DNA of 64,000 nucleotides from contig CANMXN010000002.1 in the NCBI GenBank assembly GCA_947501885.1, positions 186,001 to 250,000 of the forward strand, given 5' to 3'. The number at the start of each line of letters is the position of its first letter. Within the stretch, counting starts at the first letter, position 1. Below, one piece after another: positions 56,150-64,000 of the stretch. Below the pieces are notes generated by a model. That model was not told the DNA's origin. It made no database searches and saw only the letters and a program-made list of their open reading frames with translations. Position numbers and translations under genes: made by a program. Origin of the DNA: an uncultured Sphingorhabdus sp. (GTDB lineage Bacteria; Pseudomonadota; Alphaproteobacteria; Sphingomonadales; Sphingomonadaceae).

Positions 56150-56905
56150 TTAAGAGAAGAGCAATCCGCCATTAATATCGATATTCGTACCCGTTATGAA
56201 TGAGGCAGCATCAGATGCTAAATAAGCGACCGAATCTGCTACCTCTGCAGCATCACCCTGACGACGCAGCGGCGTAGAATTAGCTACATTTTCACGCACA
56301 GCATCTTTGGTGAATTTGTCATGGAATGTTGTTGCAATCATACCTGGACATAACGAATTAACTCTAATGCCTTGCGGCCCTAATTCTTTGGCCATGCCGC
56401 GTGTAAACGTCATAACAGCGCCCTTTGATGTCGCGTAAGCAGATGCGCCAGGGCCACCGCCATCACGGCCAGCCTGTGATGCAAGATTAATAATTGATGC
56501 ACCTTTTTGCATATGAGGTACAGCCGCTTTCGTAACCAAAAATGTTGATGTTGCATTGAGTTGCATCACATAGTTGAAAAATTCCTCATCCATTTCACTA
56601 AGCGTTTTGCGTTCAACAAGTCCCCCCGTAACATTGACAAGGATGTCAATATTATCACCAAAAGCATCGCACGAAGCCTCGATTAATTTGGTTACATCGG
56701 CCTGCCTAGTCACATCAGCTTGTACCAATATGGCTTTACCTCCAGCAGCAGTAATTTCAGCCACCGTCTCATCACCAGCTCCTTTATTGTTGCAATAATT
56801 CACAACAACATGCGCCCCTTCAGCAGCTAATTTTACAGAAATGGCGCGACCAATATCGCGGCTTCCGCCAGTAACAATAGCTACTTTACAATTAAGTTTA
56901 GACAT
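56150..56905 (-). CDS. Short-chain dehydrogenase, probable DEH reductase
   Basis: A 251-residue classical SDR with NAD(P) motif TGGSRDIG, the NV(A/T)GG region in ILVNVTGGL, serine in IINLASQAG and catalytic YATSK. GGGGAAA before the ATG at 56905 indicates that start rather than the ATG at 56917. Position between a hexuronate-type transporter and KDG kinase suggests it reduces 4-deoxy-L-erythro-5-hexoseulose uronate (DEH) to 2-keto-3-deoxygluconate, the reaction performed by SDRs of alginate-degrading sphingomonads. Specificity for NADH or NADPH cannot be judged. Confidence 0.87.
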   Translation of the reverse strand: MSKLNCKVAIVTGGSRDIGRAISVKLAAEGAHVVVNYCNNKGAGDETVAEITAAGGKAILVQADVTRQADVTKLIEASCDAFGDNIDILVNVTGGLVERKTLSEMDEEFFNYVMQLNATSTFLVTKAAVPHMQKGASIINLASQAGRDGGGPGASAYATSKGAVMTFTRGMAKELGPQGIRVNSLCPGMIATTFHDKFTKDAVRENVANSTPLRRQGDAAEVADSVAYLASDAASFITGTNIDINGGLLFS

Positions 56906-56942
56906 ATATTTCCCCATTTATAGAATTAAAATTATTATATTT

Positions 56943-58244
56943 TTACGTATTTTTTGGCTTAAGTGGTTTAATTTCACCGCATAATATCCAAACGCTAGCA
57001 ATAGCAGTTAGTGCAAGACCTGCGCCGAGAACAAATACTGTAAAGTAATTTGCTCCAGCGGTTATAATTGGAACAAGATAGGTTAATCCCGCCGCGCTTA
57101 GCTTCGCGGCCATTCCAGCGACACCTGATAAGGTACCCACTGTCTGCTTGCCATAAAGGTCACTTGGCAGGGTTTGCACATTCCCTATTGCTGTTTGAAA
57201 GCCGAATAAAATAATGAACATAAGCCCAAGTGCCAACCAAGGCGTTGAGGCTGCTGATAAGGCCAGCAGCGCTGGCAGCATTATTAGGCACCCAAGCGTT
57301 ATTGTGAACTTCCGTGTCTTATTCACATTCCAACCTGCACTAATGCGGTTTTGCGCCAATAAACCACCAAACCATGCACCTAGCATCGCACCAACATATG
57401 GCAACCATCCAGAAGCAACCAAATCTTTCACATTAAAATTATGGACTTCGAACAAATATGTAGGAATCCAAATAATGAAAAGCCACCAAATCGGGTCAAT
57501 TGCGGCAGATGCTATAATAACACCCCAGCTTTCTTTGCGCGATAAAAGCTCTCCAGTTGATGGGTTATAACCATCATCTTCCTCAGTATCACTCTCTTCA
57601 TTTTTTTGCCCAGTAAGAATATATTCACGCTCTTCATCGGATAACCAATCATGATATTGGGGCGGCGCTTTAACAATCATCAACCAAGGAACCAGCCAGA
57701 TAAGACCAACAAGACCAACAAGAATGAAGATTATCTTCCAATCAAAAAAGAGTGCCATATAACCAATTAATGGAATTGATATGATGCCGCCAATCGCTGC
57801 ACCTGAGTTAAATATACCTTGCGCCAAGGCGCGTTCTTTCGTTGGAAACCATTCTGCATTTGCTTTAGTAGCACCAGGCCAGTTACCCGCTTCTGCTACA
57901 CCCAGAACTGCACGAAAGAAGCTAAAACTAAGTACGCCTTGTGCAAATGCATGCGCTGCCGTTGCCAAAGACCAAACACCGATAGACAGAACAAAACCTA
58001 ATCGCGTTCCTATCCAATCAAAAATCTTGCCAAATATTGCTTGGCCCGCTGCATAGGCAAAGATAAACACAGTCGATACGATACCAAGAATATATTTATG
58101 TCCATCAGCATCCATATCCGGAAATAAATCAGGAGCTATATGAGCTGGCCATAAGACATTGATTGTCTGGCGATCTATATAATTGATAATTGTTGCCAGA
58201 GCGACAAGACTAACCACCCACCAACGCAATCCATTTAACTTCAT
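56943..58244 (-). CDS. MFS transporter, ExuT-like hexuronate permease
   Basis: A 433-residue, twelve-helix MFS protein of the anion:cation symporter branch that contains the hexuronate transporter ExuT. Motifs include YIDRQTINVLWPAHI in helix 1, GVAEAGNWPGATKANAEWF in helix 4 and FPTKERALAQGIFNSG. It probably imports DEH or unsaturated uronates across the inner membrane. GGGAG lies seven bases before the ATG at 58244; a GTG at 58250 overlapping the KdgF stop is the alternative. The KdgF gene lies directly upstream. Confidence 0.91.
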   Translation of the reverse strand: MKLNGLRWWVVSLVALATIINYIDRQTINVLWPAHIAPDLFPDMDADGHKYILGIVSTVFIFAYAAGQAIFGKIFDWIGTRLGFVLSIGVWSLATAAHAFAQGVLSFSFFRAVLGVAEAGNWPGATKANAEWFPTKERALAQGIFNSGAAIGGIISIPLIGYMALFFDWKIIFILVGLVGLIWLVPWLMIVKAPPQYHDWLSDEEREYILTGQKNEESDTEEDDGYNPSTGELLSRKESWGVIIASAAIDPIWWLFIIWIPTYLFEVHNFNVKDLVASGWLPYVGAMLGAWFGGLLAQNRISAGWNVNKTRKFTITLGCLIMLPALLALSAASTPWLALGLMFIILFGFQTAIGNVQTLPSDLYGKQTVGTLSGVAGMAAKLSAAGLTYLVPIITAGANYFTVFVLGAGLALTAIASVWILCGEIKPLKPKNT

Positions 58245-58246
58245 GC

Positions 58247-58603
58247 TCACTCTCCCAGAAAATCTTCACGCGCAGGGCTAAATGTATCGATTAAAATACC
58301 CGCCTCTATGCAAACCGCACCATGATCTTGATGGGGGCTGACATAGAAACAATCACCCGCCACCATATCGCGCTCTTCACCATCAATAAAAACTCTAAAA
58401 CGGCCCGATTCAACATAACTTGATTGGCTATGGAAATGGCTATGAACGTCTCCCACAGCCCCTTTTTCAAACCAGACACGACAAATCATAATATCTGGAC
58501 CATAACCAAGCATTTGCCGCTTTATACCATCGCCAACATTTTCAATGGCAATCTTTGATGCTTCTACAAAATGTGCGCTCTTGCGCTCTTTCACCATATT
58601 CAT
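58247..58603 (-). CDS. kdgF: KdgF-type cupin, linearizes unsaturated uronate
   Basis: A 118-residue single-domain cupin. Metal-binding residues are evident in HSHFHSQSSYVESGRFRV and SPHQDHGAVC, the KdgF pattern of two histidines and a Gln followed by a later His. KdgF converts the 4,5-unsaturated monouronate released by alginate or pectin lyases to the linear ketone DEH, which otherwise happens slowly. GGGGGAG precedes the ATG. It is directly followed by the MFS gene and preceded by the PL17 lyase 14 bases upstream. Confidence 0.93.
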   Translation of the reverse strand: MNMVKERKSAHFVEASKIAIENVGDGIKRQMLGYGPDIMICRVWFEKGAVGDVHSHFHSQSSYVESGRFRVFIDGEERDMVAGDCFYVSPHQDHGAVCIEAGILIDTFSPAREDFLGE

Positions 58604-58616
58604 AATGCTCCCCCCA

Positions 58617-60785
58617 TCACTCTACAGCCAGCACAAGACTTGCAGCAAAACCACTCCAACATATCTCTTGACCTTGATAAGTAACACTATGCTGCTTTTC
58701 TGAGTCTTGATCATAGGAAACTGCAAAAGCAGTTTTTGCCCCTGCCAAAGTTTCAATAATCATGATATCTTTGCCATCTATTGTTTCAAACGACAGAGAC
58801 TTAATCTGGCTATCGCTATTAACCGTTTGCTCAGCAGCACCATCGGATAGCCCATGCCGCTCTAATATGCTGGCAAACACAGTGTTCTGAGCATTGCGCC
58901 GCGCCATGATAATAGGCTCTCGCCGTAAATTGAAATTTGGATCATTGGCGCCGCTTTCCGCCAATATCATCTGCGTATTTTGTACAGCTGCCATACGATA
59001 TGTGTAAAAACGATCGCCAAGCAACCATGTTACAAATGCATTATCCGCATTGGGCGATCCAATTGCATCGACCCAAATATGCTGATAACCATTCGCGCCG
59101 CCAAGCACAGGCCGCGACGTCACATTTTTATCCGTATCAAAGCCAAGGCGCGTGATATGCCCGCTATAATGCAATGGTAAGTCATATTGGTGCGCCGCAT
59201 CAGAATCAGCACGCAATATATCAACAATGATAGGATGTTCTAAACCAGCCACCTCAACAGAGGCCATAGTGCGCGTCATCGTCACACCGTCATAGGCGCT
59301 ATCAATCATCGCACTGCTGATTTGCACGCCTTTGGTATCGCTAAAATAAAGCTGCTTTGGTGCGAAATTTTCCGCAATGCTAAGCTTGCCTTCAAAATGG
59401 CTAGTGCCATCCACAACCAATACATTGTGGGCAACGCTTTGTTTGCCCCAAGTGGTATTTTCAGGCAGATAAATTCCGCCTTCTTTGGCCTCGACATTGA
59501 GAAAACGTACCGCGCCATAATCGCGGACAATCTCATTGCCATTGTCATAGAACTGCCAACCCAGCTTATCAAAATGCCCATGACCCAGCCCTTGCGAGCT
59601 ATTTTTAATCACCATCACGCTTGATTTTGGACCTACGCCATCGCGGATTAGAGCCACCGCCCCTTGATCGCCCTTGGGACCATCGCGTAGCAATATACTT
59701 TTAAATGGGAATGGCTTTGCTTTGCCAGCAGCTAAGTCATCCGAAACTTTTTGTCCTGCTGGGGTTAAAACTGTACGGCCCTGCCCTTTTGCAATCGATA
59801 ATAATGCAGGATCGCCCGTTTTATTATAAGCAATCGAAACGCCGTGATAAAGCTCTTCGGTGTTGAGGCTTTTATCGCGTATCGCATCATTAAACGGAAA
59901 GAAAAATCCGCCATAGGTCAACTGCACCGTGGTGGTTAAAGCTTTGAGCAAAATACCATCGCGATGTTCAAATATTTTCTTATCAGGATCATTGCGCTCA
60001 ATCGCATCGGCAAATACCATGAAGGGCATAAGCGCATAACGCTGATAATAGGGGCCTTCACCATAATAGCCCTCGGGTGAAAAGAGCAAATCAGTTTGCT
60101 TGATAAAACCAACTTTGCCGCTTTTATCGCTGCCATAGAGCGCACGATCCACCATGTCTTGATCGCCGAGCAAATAACCCGTCATACCAACACCAGCGGT
60201 TGCCCATGTTGCATGATTATGAATACGATCAAAGGTCGCTTGCGATTCCACCGATAAAAATTCTACCGCTGGACGGAATAATTGATTGTCAATGATTTTG
60301 CGGTCTTCATCGCTCAATTCGTCCCGAATATATTCATAGCCTTGGATGCTGTTGACCAACCACACCGCATCATTGAGTACTTGCCAAAATATCTTGCCGT
60401 AATTTTGTTTCTTTTTTGCAGGATGCGGGCCCAGTGTTGGATAGAGCTCTGCATAGCCCAGCAACATTTCGCGGACATAATCTTTATATTTTGCATCACC
60501 CGTAATCTGATAAAGCTGACCGCCCTGATACATTGCCTTATAATTGCGCTTATGCTGTTCATGGGTATATCCGCCGCCAGGATCTTTGGGCGTTGGAATG
60601 ACAATACCTTCTGCCATCATCTCGGCAAGAAACGCCTCTGAACGGGCCTGCTCACAAGCAAATAATGTATCATCGCAATTCACATCACCGCTTACTGCGC
60701 TATCACTGGATTCAATCTTCTTACACCCTGATAAAGATAGAGTAAGAGCAATAGTGCTTACAGCTAAGAGAGTAGAGATTCTCAT
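58617..60785 (-). CDS. PL17 oligoalginate lyase, lipoprotein
   Basis: A 722-residue exolytic alginate lyase that releases unsaturated monouronate from oligoalginate. The signal peptide ends in LSLSGC, a lipobox with C21, so it is probably membrane-anchored facing the periplasm. The alpha/alpha barrel carries N190 and H191 in HNHATW and Y247 in EGPYYQRY; the 57-residue spacing of Asn and Tyr is the same as between N201 and Y258 of the characterised enzyme Alg17c. The heparinase II/III-like beta domain follows from about 380. Its ATG overlaps the PL6 stop (ATGA) with GGAGAG before it. Confidence 0.95.
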   Translation of the reverse strand: MRISTLLAVSTIALTLSLSGCKKIESSDSAVSGDVNCDDTLFACEQARSEAFLAEMMAEGIVIPTPKDPGGGYTHEQHKRNYKAMYQGGQLYQITGDAKYKDYVREMLLGYAELYPTLGPHPAKKKQNYGKIFWQVLNDAVWLVNSIQGYEYIRDELSDEDRKIIDNQLFRPAVEFLSVESQATFDRIHNHATWATAGVGMTGYLLGDQDMVDRALYGSDKSGKVGFIKQTDLLFSPEGYYGEGPYYQRYALMPFMVFADAIERNDPDKKIFEHRDGILLKALTTTVQLTYGGFFFPFNDAIRDKSLNTEELYHGVSIAYNKTGDPALLSIAKGQGRTVLTPAGQKVSDDLAAGKAKPFPFKSILLRDGPKGDQGAVALIRDGVGPKSSVMVIKNSSQGLGHGHFDKLGWQFYDNGNEIVRDYGAVRFLNVEAKEGGIYLPENTTWGKQSVAHNVLVVDGTSHFEGKLSIAENFAPKQLYFSDTKGVQISSAMIDSAYDGVTMTRTMASVEVAGLEHPIIVDILRADSDAAHQYDLPLHYSGHITRLGFDTDKNVTSRPVLGGANGYQHIWVDAIGSPNADNAFVTWLLGDRFYTYRMAAVQNTQMILAESGANDPNFNLRREPIIMARRNAQNTVFASILERHGLSDGAAEQTVNSDSQIKSLSFETIDGKDIMIIETLAGAKTAFAVSYDQDSEKQHSVTYQGQEICWSGFAASLVLAVE

Positions 60786-63037
60786 TTCTTCTCTCCTTCT
60801 TCATAGACATTATCGCTTAATATGACGCGCTGCTCGCCTTCATAATTAAGCTCAGCTATATTGACCTTTGGTGTAGCAATAAATTTGTTGCCCGCTATGC
60901 GCGTTTGCGGGCGGCCAACGGTATGGTTGACCAAAATAGGAGCAGAAGCGATGAATTGATTATCCAATATTTTACTATATTGCGCGCCATGCAACACAAT
61001 CGCGCTTTTGCTATCATTATTTTTATCCAAGCCCACATTGACCAGCTTGCTATTCTTCAAATCAAAATGTGGACCAAAAGTGCTCTCATCACGGCCACCG
61101 CGATAAAGATTAACAATCGGGCCACCAATATTTTCAAAGCTTGAATCCTGAATATCGGCATATTCTACATTATACTGACCATAATCTTCAGTCTCCGAAG
61201 CGCCCAATATTATAGAGCCGCTTATATCCTTAAATTGGCTATCCCTTATGATCACATGGTCGGCAAAAGTGCTTTTGCCCAATTTGATAACATCAAAAAA
61301 TTTATTCACCGATAGATTCGAGATTTGCACACGCTCCATCTCAATCAAGAAATTGCTCTGAATAGGATAGGATGTGGTCCGAATAAGCGCATTGCCAACA
61401 GAATCCGGAGCCAGCTCACCATCAATGGTCAGATTTTCCAGACGCAAACTACCGCCCTCGGCTATTTCAAACAAAGACGGACGGTCAAATAATATTTTTG
61501 TCTGACCGCTTCCCTTTAGCGTGATGGGCTTATCAATCGTCATAGTCTTGCTGACCACATACTCACCATTACCAAGCGTGATAACATCGCCGCCCTTAGC
61601 ATTGGAGATTGCTTTTTCAACCACCCCTTCGCTCGGGGAGATGGAAATAGGTGAACCGTCAGCAAATTTATTCGCTTTGGCTGGCTTGGGATACCAAGAT
61701 GCGCCGACTTCTTCTTTTGTGATGGGCTTTAAATCGCGCGGCACACCATATTTGGAAAATTTAGATTTACGCGGATAGAGCAAGCCATTTTTAGCACGTA
61801 CCAATTTAGCCTTAATCGTTTTTATACCATCAGGATGGTTCGCATGAGCCGCACCAATACGCGCATTGCCAGAAAATGCAATGCCGTTGATATCATCTTG
61901 AATCCGAAAGACTGGACCAGCATCGCCAGCGCTAATCAAATTACCACTCATCACACTATCAATCGGCGGGGCGCTGCGCTCTGCATCGGCACCGCCTGCG
62001 AGTGTAATAAAATCACTATCATAAACACTATTACCGATGATTTTAGCATCGGATACTTGAACATAGCGGTTAACAGGCGAGTTTGGCACACCATTCATAA
62101 CGGTTAATGCACTAGCAAAACCGCTACCACGCAGACCTTCCATATAATTATGACGGACCGTCTGTCCTTTATTGATGACGCGTATACCACCCGTATGATC
62201 TTTACCATTGCCCAAAAATATATTGCGCTCGACCAGATTATTGTCGCCATGGCGCAATGTTAAAGTACCGCTGCTTTCAAAAAATATATTGCCGCGCAAA
62301 ATATTACCACCCGATTTAGAAGAGATAATCTCTACCTCTCCATCGCAGCGGTCAAAATAATTATTCTCAACGATTGTATTAGAATTATATTGCGCAAATT
62401 TGCTCGTCCCAATGCGTAACGTCTCTCCACCATTTGATCCCAATGCAGGGCGCGGACCAAAATAATTATGGTCTATTTTATGATTATTCTCGCGGCTGTC
62501 TGCGCTGTTCAATCGCACCGCAAGCGTCACCCCTTTATTCGTTTTACCTACCAGATTATTATGGTCAAAGCGATTGTTTTGGCCGTAAATACCAACCCAA
62601 TAATCATTGTCAAAACGATCAGGCTTGCTGAAATGATCGATCACAATTTCCGTTATGCGGCTATTATAAGCAAGATCATCCTTGCTTCGGCGGAACGAGA
62701 TGACCTCTCCTGTTGGGCTATACCCATCTCGAAAGACAAGGCCTGATACAATTAAATGATGCCCACCAATACGCAGATTGGACTGACCAGAGATTATCAC
62801 CTTACCCGCTGTTTCTGCTGTCAATGTGATGGGCTTATCAGCCGTTCCTTTTGCGCTGAGCGTGATTTCAAAATTATTCCATACACCATCTGCGAGCGTG
62901 ATAATATCCCCAGGCTTGAGGTTTTTGGAAACTTCAAAATATTGTTTTTGATTGGCAACCAAATAATCTTTAGCATTTATAGTGGAAGAGGCACTAATCA
63001 CCATCAATAAAACAACAATAGTGAACAAATTGCGCAT
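60782..63037 (-). CDS. PL6 alginate lyase, two-domain
   Basis: A 751-residue polysaccharide lyase of the chondroitinase-B/alginate-lyase PL6 family, with a signal peptide (ends near INAKD). The N-terminal right-handed beta-helix holds the catalytic K241 in ISSKSGGN and R262 in LTLRHG. The 21-residue distance equals that between K220 and R241 of the characterised enzyme AlyGC. The second half (about 450-740) is another beta-helix, as in AlyGC, where it supports dimerization. It probably cuts alginate in the periplasm or at the surface. AGGAGGG precedes the ATG. It is the first gene of the operon. Confidence 0.95.
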   Translation of the reverse strand: MRNLFTIVVLLMVISASSTINAKDYLVANQKQYFEVSKNLKPGDIITLADGVWNNFEITLSAKGTADKPITLTAETAGKVIISGQSNLRIGGHHLIVSGLVFRDGYSPTGEVISFRRSKDDLAYNSRITEIVIDHFSKPDRFDNDYWVGIYGQNNRFDHNNLVGKTNKGVTLAVRLNSADSRENNHKIDHNYFGPRPALGSNGGETLRIGTSKFAQYNSNTIVENNYFDRCDGEVEIISSKSGGNILRGNIFFESSGTLTLRHGDNNLVERNIFLGNGKDHTGGIRVINKGQTVRHNYMEGLRGSGFASALTVMNGVPNSPVNRYVQVSDAKIIGNSVYDSDFITLAGGADAERSAPPIDSVMSGNLISAGDAGPVFRIQDDINGIAFSGNARIGAAHANHPDGIKTIKAKLVRAKNGLLYPRKSKFSKYGVPRDLKPITKEEVGASWYPKPAKANKFADGSPISISPSEGVVEKAISNAKGGDVITLGNGEYVVSKTMTIDKPITLKGSGQTKILFDRPSLFEIAEGGSLRLENLTIDGELAPDSVGNALIRTTSYPIQSNFLIEMERVQISNLSVNKFFDVIKLGKSTFADHVIIRDSQFKDISGSIILGASETEDYGQYNVEYADIQDSSFENIGGPIVNLYRGGRDESTFGPHFDLKNSKLVNVGLDKNNDSKSAIVLHGAQYSKILDNQFIASAPILVNHTVGRPQTRIAGNKFIATPKVNIAELNYEGEQRVILSDNVYEEGEKK

Positions 63038-63082
63038 TTATCTTACCCTCCTAATTTAGAGGCTATCAAGCAGTATAGTGGC

Positions 63083-63134
63083 TGTCAACCAATTTATAAT
63101 ACCAAATATAAATTTTGGCATAGATGATTGGTCT
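63083..63134 (-). promoter_or_regulatory. Alginate operon promoter with regulator half-sites
   Basis: On the minus strand ATTGGTTGACA (63093-63083) offers a TTGACA -35 box with an ATTGGT half-site and is identical to the element at 54691-54681. Upstream ATACCAAA (63099-63106) and TTTGGCAT (63114-63121) form an inverted repeat matching in 7 of 8 positions, and ATTGGTCT (63127-63134) is a near match to ATTGGTAT. No strong -10 box could be picked. Confidence 0.5.
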
Positions 63135-63146
63135 AGCTATATTGTA

Positions 63147-63887
63147 TTAATTTAATCTCGCAGTAGAGAGGAAACGTTCACGACTCTCATTTGCACGTTG
63201 CTGCACTTCTAAAAGAGCTTTTTTCTCAGTAACATTCAGCATAGCTTCAATAAGACGAAAGAAATGCTCTCGCATGGCAAGCCTAGCGCCTTCTGAATTG
63301 CGTGCAATCAAAGCATCAAGGATGAGTTGATGTTCTGCTTTGCGTGATTCTGCATCATGCTCGCATACTGCGCTATATGCTTCGCGCACTTGCGGCAATT
63401 CTTCGCGCATCCGCCACAAAGTCTCAATTGTGTGCATTATAGCCTTATTGCCTGATGCCGCGGCAATCTTGGCATGAAATTGTCGATCCGCTGCATTAGC
63501 TTCATCATCATCTTTAGCGGCCATTTGCAAAATCAATCTTTGTAACTCAGCTAAATCCTCATCACTAATAACTTTAGCTGCAAGAGCGGCAGCTTCAGAC
63601 TCGATTAGTGACCGAGCTTCAGTCAATTCAAAAGCACTTACATCTGGAAGAACGCCCAATTCATCGGGTTGTTTTTCAGCCACATAGACGCCTGAGCCCG
63701 TTTTGATTTCCAAACGCCCAATAGCTTGCAGAGCAATTTCAGCTTCCCTAATCGTGACACGGCTTACATCAAATCGCTCAGCAAGTTCGCGCTCACCAGG
63801 CAACCGAGTCCCGACGGGGAAAACTCCATCAGTAATTAATTTAGAAATACGATCTGCAACGCTATGAAATAGCCTCTTCTCTGACAT
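63147..63887 (-). CDS. GntR family regulator with FCD domain (FadR/UxuR subfamily)
   Basis: A 246-residue regulator. The N-terminal winged helix contains VGTRLPGERELAERFDVSRV then TIREAEIAL, the GntR signature. The C-terminal FCD domain has the metal-binding pattern of Asp and His residues in DRQFHAKIA, and H-containing HDAESRKAEHQLIL. This is the UxuR/ExuR-like branch, which responds to uronates. It lies upstream of the PL6 gene in the same direction and probably represses the operon until DEH, KDG or a related sugar acid binds. Its own promoter is at the end of the window and shows no ATTGGTAT copy. Confidence 0.93.
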   Translation of the reverse strand: MSEKRLFHSVADRISKLITDGVFPVGTRLPGERELAERFDVSRVTIREAEIALQAIGRLEIKTGSGVYVAEKQPDELGVLPDVSAFELTEARSLIESEAAALAAKVISDEDLAELQRLILQMAAKDDDEANAADRQFHAKIAAASGNKAIMHTIETLWRMREELPQVREAYSAVCEHDAESRKAEHQLILDALIARNSEGARLAMREHFFRLIEAMLNVTEKKALLEVQQRANESRERFLSTARLN

Positions 63888-64000
63888 TCTTAACTCTATC
63901 CTTTTAATAAACCCCTTTATAACACCACTTACGGTAACTTACTATATCAAAAAATGATGACCCGTAGGTTCTTACTGACCATCGCATCGGATTAAAATTT

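Noticed and set aside
63888-64000. Autoregulatory ATTGGTAT site before the GntR gene
   Set aside because: No octamer or one-mismatch copy was found in the remaining 113 bases; ACGGTAACTTAC is too different.

Overview
The window looks like a chromosomal segment of a free-living alphaproteobacterium, most probably a marine or aquatic member of the Sphingomonadales with moderate to low GC. This is inferred from the master cell-cycle regulator CtrA, an alphaproteobacterial sulfite-reductase operon (cobA, DUF2849, cysI, DUF934, cysH), a UPF0262 gene, a Caulobacter/Xanthomonas-type TonB-dependent receptor and tRNA genes that encode their own CCA. No phage, CRISPR array or conjugation gene was seen.

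Region 1 (1-16.9 kb) is mixed metabolism: a GH3 beta-glucosidase with a PA14 insert, an EF-hand protein, tRNA-Leu(CAA), a coniferyl-aldehyde-type dehydrogenase, a thiolase, an SH3 protein, a 2-hydroxyacid dehydrogenase, an ammonium transporter, a nitronate-monooxygenase-like enzyme, a glycosyltransferase, an alpha/beta hydrolase, SelO and an AstD-like aldehyde dehydrogenase. Region 2 (16.9-21 kb) is the assimilatory sulfate-reduction operon, with a 12-bp direct repeat upstream. Region 3 (21-38.3 kb) is core housekeeping: DnaB, UPF0262, a divergent GH25 protein, Cdd, Dcd, a metallophosphatase, an M28 peptidase, CtrA with an autoregulation-type box, a MOSC protein, RarA, a beta-lactamase-fold protein, a mechanosensitive channel and tRNA-Thr(TGT).

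Region 4 (38.4-51.2 kb) is accessory. It begins with a decayed IS5-type transposase joined directly to the last 23 codons of a lost thiolase. A catabolic cluster follows: a Baeyer-Villiger monooxygenase resembling 4-hydroxyacetophenone monooxygenase, an acyl-CoA ligase, two short-chain dehydrogenases, a DoxX protein, an MFS transporter, an SMP-30 lactonase, a double-hotdog dehydratase, a CaiB-type CoA-transferase, an enoyl-CoA hydratase and a TetR regulator. The gene set suggests conversion of an imported ketone or cyclic ketone to an ester or lactone, then hydrolysis, CoA activation and beta-oxidation. The substrate cannot be read from the sequence. A 19-bp element recurs at three promoters inside it.

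Region 5 (51.4-63.9 kb) is an alginate-utilization locus, all on the minus strand: GntR/FCD regulator, PL6 lyase, PL17 oligoalginate lyase, KdgF, hexuronate-type MFS transporter, DEH-reductase-type SDR, KDG kinase, and a separately promoted TonB-dependent receptor. The expected path is outer-membrane uptake, periplasmic lysis to unsaturated monouronate, linearization to DEH, reduction to KDG and phosphorylation to KDPG. The KDPG aldolase is not in the window. ATTGGTAT/ATACCAAT octamers and a shared ATTGGTTGACA element mark the two promoters of this locus.
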